The position numbers and the translations under genes are program-made. The notes beneath the pieces are model-generated. The model saw nothing but the letters and a program-made list of their open reading frames with translations, was not told where the DNA came from and searched no databases. Positions 37,001-49,000 of a stretch of DNA of 64,000 nucleotides are shown in pieces. The number at the start of each line of letters is the position of its first letter. Positions within the stretch are counted from its first letter, which is position 1. Source of the DNA: Bombus terrestris (taxonomy: Eukaryota > Arthropoda > Insecta > Hymenoptera > Apidae); contig NC_063275.1 in NCBI RefSeq assembly GCF_910591885.1, positions 22,742,501-22,806,500 of the forward strand. The letters are read 5' to 3'.

Positions 37001-40000
37001 AAATCGAATGAGAGAATTAATTATAAAAAGAAAGTGCATGGTTCACTCATAGTACACGACCCAAGTACGCACACGCGATACAGAAAGGACTATATTCATC
37101 AAAGGTCGTATTTAGGGTATGAAACGAATACGTTTAAGAGGAATTTTTGTCCAGAAGAAAAGATTCCAACAAAAATTATGATACTTACAGTGTTAATAAT
37201 CAACATAAGTTTGATTTAATAAACTGAATAAGATAGAGATAGATTGTTTTCTTGTTTACTATACATAGTTACTCGGAATATTCCTTTCCTGTAGTAATTA
37301 TGTAATTATTATTTATTATGCAAAAAATCTATTTGGAAGAAAAATTTTCTGTTAGAAAAGGAGCCATTATCTTAAATTAACAAATTATTATTAACTCTCT
37401 ATTAACAATACATCATTAAATTGAATTAATGAAAGCTACAAGGCAAAAAGATCGCACTTTCAAACATATTTCTTCTTATTTGATTTAAAAATGTTAAAGA
37501 AAAAGCAATAAATATTGAAAGTTACGGTCATTCGAAGAATTTCCTAGCACCTTCGAACAAAATTCACTATTTCTCCGTCCGAATGCCAAAACGCTGACCA
37601 CGTACGGCTCGTATCTATTTTTGTCTAGAAGACAGCCGCGACGAATCGGAGTTCCGGAAATTCCGGAGTCGCAGGACACTCGCGTAATTTTATCGAATTC
37701 AGACTTAAACAGGAACACGTGTTCTTACCGATTACGGTAAGACGGGAGGTGCAGGATGATCGTCCGCCTCGATTTTCCGCCATGCAGGTCCAGTGTCCTT
37801 CGTCCTCGACCGTGACAGGTGCCACATCCACGCAATAGAAATTTCCCTCGTGGACGAAAGAGAATCTTGAACCCGCGTGGACCGGCTCGGCATTTCTGTG
37901 CCAAGTGATCTGGAATTCAACAACAACGAATCGTTGAGAGATTTAAGCCGCGACAAGTCTGCTGACGCCAACAACAAATCAAACGATACGTGCTTTCAGA
38001 GAAAACGAACGACAGGAAGATTCGTTCTACTTAATACTTTTATGATTATTTGTTATTTATTATTTATTATATAATATTATTTTATATATAATATCGATTA
38101 TGAGCAATCGATACTCTATTTGATCCTTTGTAATCAATACTATAGTTAATCCTCTGTAATCAGTCTCCTACGTAATCCTCTGTAATTAATATTCTACTTA
38201 GTCGTCCGTAATCAATATTTTTTCTAAGATAGGGTATATTTTATTTATGACAGGATAGGGGAAATTATAATCGATTGTACTTTATACTTCAATTTAAAAT
38301 ATGAAGATTACAAAAGAAGAAGACGATAAGTGACTTTTTTAAATTTTTCATGGGAAAGCAAGTTTAAGATTCAGTACGTTGTTGTACGCGCTAGCATACT
38401 GTTTGTTTATTTAATTTTGTAGCTGAACCCGTATTATTCGTCATTTTAATAATTGTAGAGAAATATTGAATATATTAAAATGTTGCTTTGCTTCTATAGG
38501 AAAACGTAAAAATTCAACTTCAAAGCTAATCTTAGGAGAGTTATATCCTTGGATCTGAAAGGCTGTTTTTATTCTGAAGTTTGTACTATTCTCTAGTTAT
38601 GAAATGTCATTACAGCTAGAAAATTAACAGGAACGTCTTTGTAAATTCGGAATACTTTTGAAAAGTTTAAACGCAGTATTAATGGTACTGACGTATGTGT
38701 GTAGCAGATTAATGATTCTAGAGGAATAGAAATTCTTGATAGTCCTCGGCATTTTATAACAACCCTAACTGGCCGCTCGTACTGCTAATATCAGCATCAA
38801 TTTATTTCATCTATCTTTTATTAACCTACATTTTTATTTCATCGCGGTTCTGTTCTCTAATTCTATGAAAATTCATCTGAAAGATATATGAAATCTCGAA
38901 TAGTAGGAGAAAGTAAAGTCCGATTTTTCTTTTAGACCTGTTCAACAAATGGATAGTCAATTCTTAATAGTTACAAATCACACGAACATATAATTCCTAT
39001 TCTATTTAAATAAATACATTCAACCTACTCGATAATCAACATTTTAATAATTATTATTTATGACAAACATAGTCTATTTCTGACACTAGTCAGCACCAAA
39101 ATTCCACATTTGAAAGTTATTCGTCTCGGTTTTAATCTCAAAGACCGCATCAATTATTTCAAAATTGCCCTCGCAATTTCAACGAGAAATTCCGCCGGGA
39201 CCGTTTCGTGGCAGATTCTCTTCCCTCGAGCGTTACGCAACCCGGTCAGAGAGAATCACCGTGCGAAAAACGAGCATTCGAAAGTTTACGGGCTCTCGGG
39301 GAGCAGTCAGAACGCACGCAGATTTAGCCGATCTGCGGGCATAGTTTCAGGCCATAGTATACGCGCGCGCGTAATAATAGTCGTAATACGACGCACAGGA
39401 CCGCGTAACGATCTTCGTTTTCTACCTTTCGTCTCTGAATCTCGGGTCATGGACCTCGGCTGGCTCCCTTTTAGCGCGCGTTTCCCGCTTCGTCCGCTGT
39501 CGGCCATAGAAGAACCAACAGAAATCCGTTGCAATAAGTCACCGGTTGATTTCGACTCAGCCCTTCCGGGTTAATCACCGACGTTGGCACGGATTCCTCT
39601 GCCTACCAATTTCGTCTACCAATTTTGTCTACCAATTTTGGAACGTACCAGGCTTCTTCTTTATTCGAATCTCAATTCGTCGATCGATCTCCTGATTTTT
39701 GGTATTGAACGTGTGGTAAAATTGTTTCCTTGTTTAACAAGTTTACCGCGAGATTACCGGTGCTCATCGTTGACCTGTGTTTTCTTAGTAAATTGTTTAG
39801 AACGATTAAAATATGGCCAATCTCATGGACTGGACAATTTTCAACAATGCGAATGTCTTAGCTAATATTGTCAGAGAAGAATAGGTTCAACATGGTATTT
39901 TGTAAAAATTGAATATTATCGTGTGGTATGGTTCAGCGTGTCTGTTAGAAAATTATAGGATTATTTTCCACTTTATCGATAATTTGTTGCGTAATCTGTT

Positions 40001-43000
40001 TTCGCTGAGACGGATTAATTAAATGGATAGATAAAGAAATCACGATGATGGTTAACTTCGCATTATCAGTTTTACTTCCATTTTTATTTACGTCCTTAGT
40101 AGGATAATTGGATAATTTACAGATGGAAAAATTCACTTGTATAATTATATTTATTCTATTACCAAAGTTGTTGACTGTTTTACAAAGAGATTAATAATAT
40201 TTATAGCTTGTAAAATTTCACCGACAATATTAATCCAACTGGGCAAGAAGACCTAGGAACTGTCATTATTTCAATCTCAAGTAGATACTACGTAATATTA
40301 ACTGTCATAATATTCGTCAATTTACTTAATTCTATATACTTTATTATTTCATCATAGTAGTTAAGAATTGAGTGATCAGCACAATATAGCGATGTAAATG
40401 ATTACCTGCGGTGTGGTCGAACTCCGGATTTCCACGAGGAATCTGGTCCTGGTGCCAACTTTAACTGCAAGATCTGTCAATCTTCGTAAGAAGACTGGTG
40501 GATCACCCTCTTCCGAAGCTTCATCGATGCTGAGGTGAATTTTCTTGGAAGATCCTTTGTCGAATCCTTGATCAACTCTCGTAGCCACCAGAGCATAGTG
40601 TCCTGTGTCGTCCTTTTGCGATTGCTTCAGAGTCAACTGGACGACGTTGCCTCTCATTTGTACTCTATATCGATCGGATGGTATCGGTACATCTCCGCGT
40701 AGCCTACAATAAAATTGGAGTTTTGCCACTTAACGTACGTAAAATAATATAATATATAATATAAATTAATATAATAGATAAATATAATAAGTAAGATATA
40801 TATGGAAATTTACATTAATTAATGTATATTAATTTGCTAGTATACTATTTCATAATAGTAACGTATATTGATTTTATTTTTTATCCAACCATTCAATAAT
40901 TTTAGCGGTAGTTTTGATATTCGGTTAAAGATAAATATTTATAAACTATCAGAAAATAAATGCATTTACGCATTCTATCCATAGACATACAGGGTGAACC
41001 ATGTAATTGGGTTGAGCTGTAGTTTCGATTTCGTTGATAAACAGCGAATATCTATTAGGTCATCCCATAAGTTCGTGCCGACCTTTCTGTATATATTTCA
41101 TATTTTAAAGAAAAACAAGAGAAGTTTTATCGAGACGGAATAATGACAAATGGGAAGAAGTTGTACAACGAGAGGGGGATTACATTTTTTCATGAAACTG
41201 AAAGGTATGTAAACAATCTTAACATATGTAACCGCTCGAAAAACGGCACGAACTTATGGGATGACCTAATACGAGCATAGGTCCTATCATGTTATTCCAT
41301 TGTACTCACTACGATTTATCGCTATCTTCAACGAAATCGAAACTATAGTGCGACCCAACTGCGTGGCCCACCCTGCATATGTTCACTCGTTCAACTTGTA
41401 TTTCATGAACAACGTTATAAGCTCGTTCATTCGATTTTTATTCCAACGCGCTTCAATCCGAAATATTATAAAAATCTCTAATTATCACAATTCTTCTAAC
41501 AGAGTTCTGTTATTTTAGAAAATTGCCCGAACGTTTGAAAACGTAGCAATACACAGGGACAAACTCAGATATAAAAAGAAGTAGCAAAAGTTCATATTTT
41601 AATTCAGTTAGTCTTTCTTCGTTACGATACTATTCAGTCATCGTCATCGTTCTTCGTCTCTATTTTCTACTAATCGTAAATCTTTAGATGTCTTACGATT
41701 CAATTCGATCGTCTGATAACCCTTGACTCCTCTTTTCTACAATTATCCAATCATTCACAGAATCATCACAGACAGGTACGCAGATAACGCGAGTGAGTTA
41801 CGACTTCTCGGTATACGTGGGCGTTCTATAAATATCTTTGGAACGAATCGCGTACATTGAAACAACAGACTGGCGGAAACGAATTCACACCCTATGCGAA
41901 CATTCCAACATTCCCAGCTTCCTCGTCTTGCACAATTTCGGCATTTACGACTTGCATCAATCTCTATTTGACCATTACGTGGGATACTAATTTTGGTTGC
42001 TCGAAGAAAAACTAACGAGACATTGGACGCTATGTTATAATCACGTAGAAGGTCACAAACTGTTCGAATTTTTACAATTTTTACGATCATGCATGGCTAG
42101 TGATTTCATTTGTATAACATAAACAAAAATAATTTCATATGATAATAAACGACGTTTGTCGTAACGCCGAAAGAGTAAATTCCAGTTTATTCGTATTTCG
42201 TATAATTGTTCGAAGTTTGTACGCGTAAATTTTTACGAAAATGGATAAACATTTTATAGCAAAAATTGGCAGAAACACGGTAAGTTTTATTATATTTTTT
42301 GAACGAATGAATTCTTTAAAATATTATTCACGTGGTCTAAATTTTTACGTTCGAATCATTTCTCTAAATCCGATAATTTCTCAGATATTCCGTCAGATAT
42401 GTTTCCAACCCCGAAATTTGTTTTCGACAAAACTATGCTTTACAAATTACAAGTTTCGAATGTGACGAATTAATATTTAAGGATCGACTTTTCATGTTTC
42501 TCAACGATGGTTACGTGTAGTACCATGTCATCATCAACGATTAAAAGCTTCGAGATTTACTGATTTCTTTGCTAAAGTGAACTTTGCTCGGAGTTTTCTT
42601 AAATTAAAAGTTTCGTCACTCGTGCCATTTGTCCCCTGAACTTCTGATTTAAAAGAAAACACAGACGATTCGACTGCCAGCGAGAAAGCGAAGAGGAACA
42701 CTTTCTAACGAAACGAGGTCGGTTTTGCAATATCCAAATGCCAATTTGTGTGTCTTGTCAGGGCGATGGCCGAAGTCCAATCGGACCCTCGTATTCGTCT
42801 ATCTTTTATTTCTTCGCCGTCTGAACGAAACGATCGACTATCGTTTGCGAGCGAGCTCGATTCGTGGTCACTAGTCATAGTGAAAAAATCTTTGCTTGCG
42901 CAATATGTACGCATATTGAAAAGCGCAACCCTTTGCAAGCTCGGGGCGCGTGCATGGGCGCCTCCTCGACGACGACGCGGTGAAACGCGCGCGCTCAAGC

Positions 43001-46000
43001 TCGATGACGCAATATCTATTTTGCCTAACCGTGAAACAGATTACGCGTTCCATAATATCGATCGATCTTATCGTCGTTTATGTTTCAAAAGCTGCAGGAA
43101 CTTCGCAGTGAAAACAAATAGAATGGAAAACCGATGGAATTTTCACAGAAAATAGCACGAACTTTTTGGAATATTATGCGACCGGAGGACAATTCGTGAA
43201 ATTGGGAAGAATTTAACCTGGTTGTTTGGTGTTTGCGCGTAGGTTTAGATCTGTAGTTTAATTGGTTTGTTAACCTAGAGTTTTAGTTAAGCGATTTATT
43301 TTAACTAGAAGTTAGAACGTTGTTTATGTAACTTTATATTCTTGTGACTACGATATTTGCATACTATGTACACTCTGTAGGTTTCTACTTGCTTAAATTT
43401 CTCTCATAGACGCCAAATATGCGTGTTCCAATTGTTACATTTGTTTTATTTTAATCTTGTAACGAGGAGTTTCTTATTCTATTGATATATTAAATAACGT
43501 AACTAAATACTATATTAGAAATTTTCTAATTCTGTTTCAGAGCTTTTACAGAAACAGCTATGAATTCTCGAGAAGAAAGGCTATTTATTTATCTAGGAAT
43601 GACAATTATTTAATATGTAACACCTTGATGCCAAATAAATGAGAAGAAACACCGAATTAATTAATAAATTGTTTGCAATGGTACAATTATGTCAAGTAAT
43701 TATAATATAAATTCTAAGGTAACATAAAGGTTCGCATTAAACTTAAGTAAAATAACAAACATAGACGTTCTAGACATTAACTATAATAACATCTGAAGTT
43801 CGTGTCAATCTTCCATCAAAATAAGTCTATTTAACAAAAAAAATTACTGTTATACCTTACTTCATTCACAAAGAAAAATAATTTCACAGGGAAAAATAAT
43901 TTTTTAATAATTCCATAAATACCTCATCGTTGCGTGCACATCACGGCAAGTAAATATATTCGAATCCTGTCAAGAGATTTGACATTAGTCGAAACGACAT
44001 AACGATAAGAAGAAAACGCAAGTGGAAGGAAAATGGAAAAGACGAAGTATCACGTCGTGGTCAAAGCGTACCTAATTCCCTTACGTCAGTCACACGCCGT
44101 GGTTGCACCACTGATCTCTCGCGTTACGGTATTTCTAGATCGTTACGAGATATTTCAGTGATTCGAACGCTGTAACACGGCCTGCGAAAAATTCGATCGA
44201 TACTCGCAGTTGCCGCGATCTCGCGACGATCGAACAAAGTTCGACAAGATCGACAAAGTTCTCGCTGTCGTGCATACACGCTTGATTAAAAACACGACGA
44301 AAATAGGGCAGTAGAGCAATGCCAAGAGTTTGAGGCGCTCTAGATCATTTGTTTGCCGAAAATACGTTGGAAGCGTGCAACCGATTTTTATTTAGATACC
44401 TTCGGACGATAGGAACGCAAAATTTTCCTATTAGAGCGCTCGAAATTCAAGATACCACGAGGTACTTTGTAAAAACGGTATAAAATTTCGTTAAACGCAC
44501 GATGTATATACTTAGGGTGTTTATGAGTGAAAGAAGCTCGTGTATCGTGTAAATAAGCTTCGTTTGTAGCGTCTAAGACTCGCGTTATTCGCATAACCAA
44601 ACCGAAACTCAAGGTTTCTCTAATACGATTTAACATCGAATTTTCTATCCGTTTTACGTTGATGTTTATAAGAATAGGATTTTATAGAATAGAAACTCTA
44701 TTTGCATTTAATTTTGATCGCATACTCGACGATAGCCATCTTGATATTTCTATAGTATCCAGCTTGTAATTGAATGAATCGAATGATGAGTATAATTGTT
44801 CTACGATGGACGACTGAAACTCGATGGAAGAATTTAAGCCGTAAAATATCTCGATTAGTATCTGGAGTCGCAGATAATCACAACAGATTAGGACCTTTAA
44901 TTTTACGGTAATTATAGCCTAATTTCGCTTTGTATTTTCGATTTTATATAGCAAAGATCGTTGATGATTTTTATTACCAAGAAATTGGAACCAAATCTGT
45001 GACATGCAGCTATGGCGAGGAAACTTTTCGAGAATAGTACGACGATTTTTAGAGGCATCCGTTATTAGCTTCACTAAAAAAAATTAGAGTTAATAACGTT
45101 AATACGAGTCCACTTACAGAATAGAATCCAACTATCTAATCAATAAAATTCCACATTTTTCGAGCACATTGTCCTAGATTCTGCTAATGCAAACAAACGA
45201 AACAAAGGAGAAACCAAATGGACGTAAAGAATTTCGCTTTGGGTAACTAGACTACGGATCTTCGTACACTCATTGTAAATTTTAACCAGTAAGAATGTAC
45301 AAAATACACGATACACAAAATATATAAGATATCAAAGACATAGCACTCGTTGGCACATTTGCCAGACGTTAGAAATCTCAATTTAGATATCATTTTTATC
45401 TTCGTAAAGATATGAATTTGCATAAAAATGTACAGTCTGCTAATAACTCTAAATCCTATATTGCACCACTAGAATGATACCAATAATTGTAAAATCCTAC
45501 CGGTATCCAGAACGGTTTCTAAACGATCCGGTAATGGCAGGTTTGTTGCCATTGGCGCACTTGCAGCAGTCGCTCCCCATGTCACACGTTCGTTCGTTCG
45601 ACGCTCTTCCTCCTTGAATCAAGATTCACCACTCGCGAAACAATAACTATCACCACCAATAATCACTCGCGAATTTGTCAAACCAACCATCCCAGACGAA
45701 ACGCGACAGTTGCGTGCTTCGTATACGAGAACTAAATAAGGGACGAAAAGGTGGATGAAATCCGAATCGATGCATCGATTCTTCCGTGTCCTGCGGTTCT
45801 GTACTCGCATTGATACTTAGTCACCGATCGATTTTTATTTCATTGCCGATCGCGTCGACCTGTCACACGTTGGCATCGCCGTTGCGTTATTTATCGTTGT
45901 GGTGATATTGCTGGTGTGCACGGTGACAGGGGCGCAAAAATAAACCGACAAGCGTTGCTTCGTGTCTCACGACCCTGACACGTCTGTTCGATGACTTCAC

Positions 46001-49000
46001 TTCGTCTATCTCGATGACACCGATCGTCATTCTATCCACAGCTTCCGACAATACGTTCCAGCTGGATCGCGAAACTTGCTCCTTATCACTGGTATATTAT
46101 ACTTCACTCTATTCTTCTTTCGATTATATATCTTCGTTCGACGTTAAAACTCGCTCGCGTGAACCACCATGCAACGTTACAACCGTTGTTATAACACGAT
46201 CGTTGTCTCGAAATTTGGGAATTATTATGTTAAAAAAAAGAAAGGTACTCGAGGAGGGTTGGTCGAACTGTATGGAGGGGGGTAGCGTGCGATCGTCGAG
46301 CGATCTGTCAGCTATCGATCCTGATTGTTTCTCTAGACCTCTCTGTTCTAATTAGCGGTCGATGCGTGTAAAGCTAAAACGAATTGGAAGAGAGAGAGAG
46401 AGAAAAAGAGGGGGAGTTGGAAAGAGAGGTCCGAGCTGATTTTTAGCCGCTCGTCGATCGTCGCGACGCTCCCTCGGAAGACTGATAGCGAGATGCCAGC
46501 GCCAGATCGTCCGCGCCCGATTTTCCACCTCCACATCCGCCACCTTCCGCTATAGTTCGAAGGAAGCTATAAGCAACGAGGTGCGTGCAGCATCCTAGAG
46601 TCGGAACCAAGGAGCAGCGCCACTTTCGTCTTTTCGCGAAAATTTTCGAGCTCGGTCGAATTTAGCCTGCATCGAGGGGTAGAAGGGGGATGGTCGAAGA
46701 GAAGAACGTCAAAGCCGTGTCGGAATTTTCGTAACTCGCGAGAGGAACGCTTCCGTCGTCGTAGTGACGTAGCGTCTGAATGGTCAGGGGACCGTCACTG
46801 GCCAACTCGTCGATGAAAGAAGAAACGATCGTTGAACGTTACTGCTACGTTTCTTTGCTATCCAAAGGAATTTCAAGTTTCGGTGGTTGCTTAGTAAAAA
46901 GAGCGCAATTTCCTTGTGATATTTTTCCTCGAAATGATTTTAGGAGGCACTTGAAATTGTTTTAGAAGAGACATTCTATCCTTTTGTTTTTAGCCATTTG
47001 ACTTACGATATTCATTCATACTTGCGACGTGAGTTACAGTTTTGATTCGATAGAAGTTGGGATTCGTATTCGCAATTGGGTTAGTTTCATTTTAATTCTT
47101 TAGATTAAAGATAATTAAAGATACGCGTTATGTGCAGTATTTCAATATTGCGTAATCCTGCGCGATGTTATAGAAGAGGAAAGCTTAAACAATTCACTTG
47201 GATTGTTAACAAGTAAATCATAAAGCGAGAAGTTAAAATCACTGTTTTCTGAACGTGTTAAGTGCACCCGTTGAGAATTGTTTGGACTTATTTGTTAACT
47301 GGTTCTCTGCCCGTCTTACAGAAGTATAAATAGTAATTTTAAACGTCTGATTTCCAATTCGTATTATCGAAACGATTTTGTCCTGTACCACGTATCGTTC
47401 TTGTCTCTTCTATTCTTTACATAGTGTTAAGAAATTAGCCTGTATCGAGGTCAAGGTTTCTGCTGAAAATCTATTTCTGAAACCGTAGCGATGACTTAGA
47501 GGAAAATAATTTCGATGAAAAAAGGAACTTTCGTACAATAGACAAAATATACTACTGTACATTGTCGCCATACTAACACACGTACAGCGGTACACTGCCT
47601 GATAATGGTACGTTATATGGTAACTTTTCTTCGACAAAACGTCTCGTCGCATGTATTCGAGGAGAAGGATTCGGCAAGTACAGGTGAAGTGAGTCAGATG
47701 ACGAATCGTCCTGAAAAAGACAACAATTACTACCATCGATCCGTCACCCTTGTCTTATTTAAGCGGCGAGGCTAGATGAGGTCACGTCTCGCGTTCCCGA
47801 AATAAGCGTTCGATGGTTATGCACCGAATCTTTCACCTTCCTAGGCAGCTTCATATATTACTCATTACTAAAAAGACTACCTGAAATTCGGCGAAGCTAA
47901 AAACATTCTCACTAAAGCTAACTGCCACTGATAAAGAACATCGGTTATGCTACCATACGAAACTTTTACATCGTGTTATATATTATGAAAATTATCGATG
48001 TCGAGTATTTGAAGGTTTTGCAGGTTATTTGCAGTTACAATTTATTTTTATACCCAGTCACTCATTTAAATAACACGTTTCTATATTTTTAATTTTGAAT
48101 ATTTTTCATTTCGGTACTCGGAGATTGGTTCAAGATTATCGAATGTACTTTTGCAAGTGTTAATCGTTAAATTACGTATTACTCTCGCGTAGTTTTCTTT
48201 CCCTGTCTTTCAATTACACGTAGAAAAATTGGAAGTAATTATCTATGATCGAGTATATATGTTTTCCTTCTTTTACTGAAGCTTCGCTTGGAGAAATTGG
48301 AGAAAAATTATCCTCGATTAGCTACATATTTTATTCTCTTCGTTTTAGTTTCATTCGAAAGGATTGGAGGAAAAATTGTCTATAATTAATTATGTATTTC
48401 TTGGTTCTCTCTTTTTTCTTTCTTAGTTGAAGATATCGGAGAAAAATAATATTTTTTCTCTTTCGTTTGATATCGCTTGGAAAAATTGGGAAAAATTACG
48501 TCCGATCAATTACGTCCCTGGCATTGAAAAATTTACGCGAGAATTATATGCGAAAACTCGCGCAACGAAATTACACGAGACGACGGTGTAATTTGGTCCT
48601 CCGCGAAAATTAAGTGCGCGACAGCTCGAAATAAACTGCGTTTGATCCTTGGCACGTTTCAAGGTTTCCACCCGAAATTAGGGCCAATAGTCGAGAATGA
48701 ATGATAACGGGTAAACGACGATGCTCGATCATTATAGTACGGGACGAAACAACGCCCAGGGGTCGTGAACTTTCGAGTTGTTATCAGTTGCTTCAATCCG
48801 CGTTTCTAACTTCCGATCGCAACAGCTATTCCGTCGATTTCATTTTCACGCTATAATTATCCTTGTTACATAATTTTACTATTATAAATGTATCGAAATA
48901 AATAATAAAAGGCATGGAATTACACCAAAAATATAATCAACAAATTTTTAATGATAGTAAATAACATTATATAAATAGATATAGTTTGTATAGTAAAATT

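Noticed and set aside
39110..39574. 154-codon + strand frame and antisense frame
   Set aside because: CpG-rich intronic patch, Arg-rich translation, no homology recognised.
42705..43155. Overlapping frames on both strands
   Set aside because: GC-rich patch opens several frames by chance; no domain or splice context.
46348..46543. Minus-strand frames in the CpG-rich patch
   Set aside because: Low-complexity Arg-rich translation, no splice fit or domain; one needs a non-ATG start.
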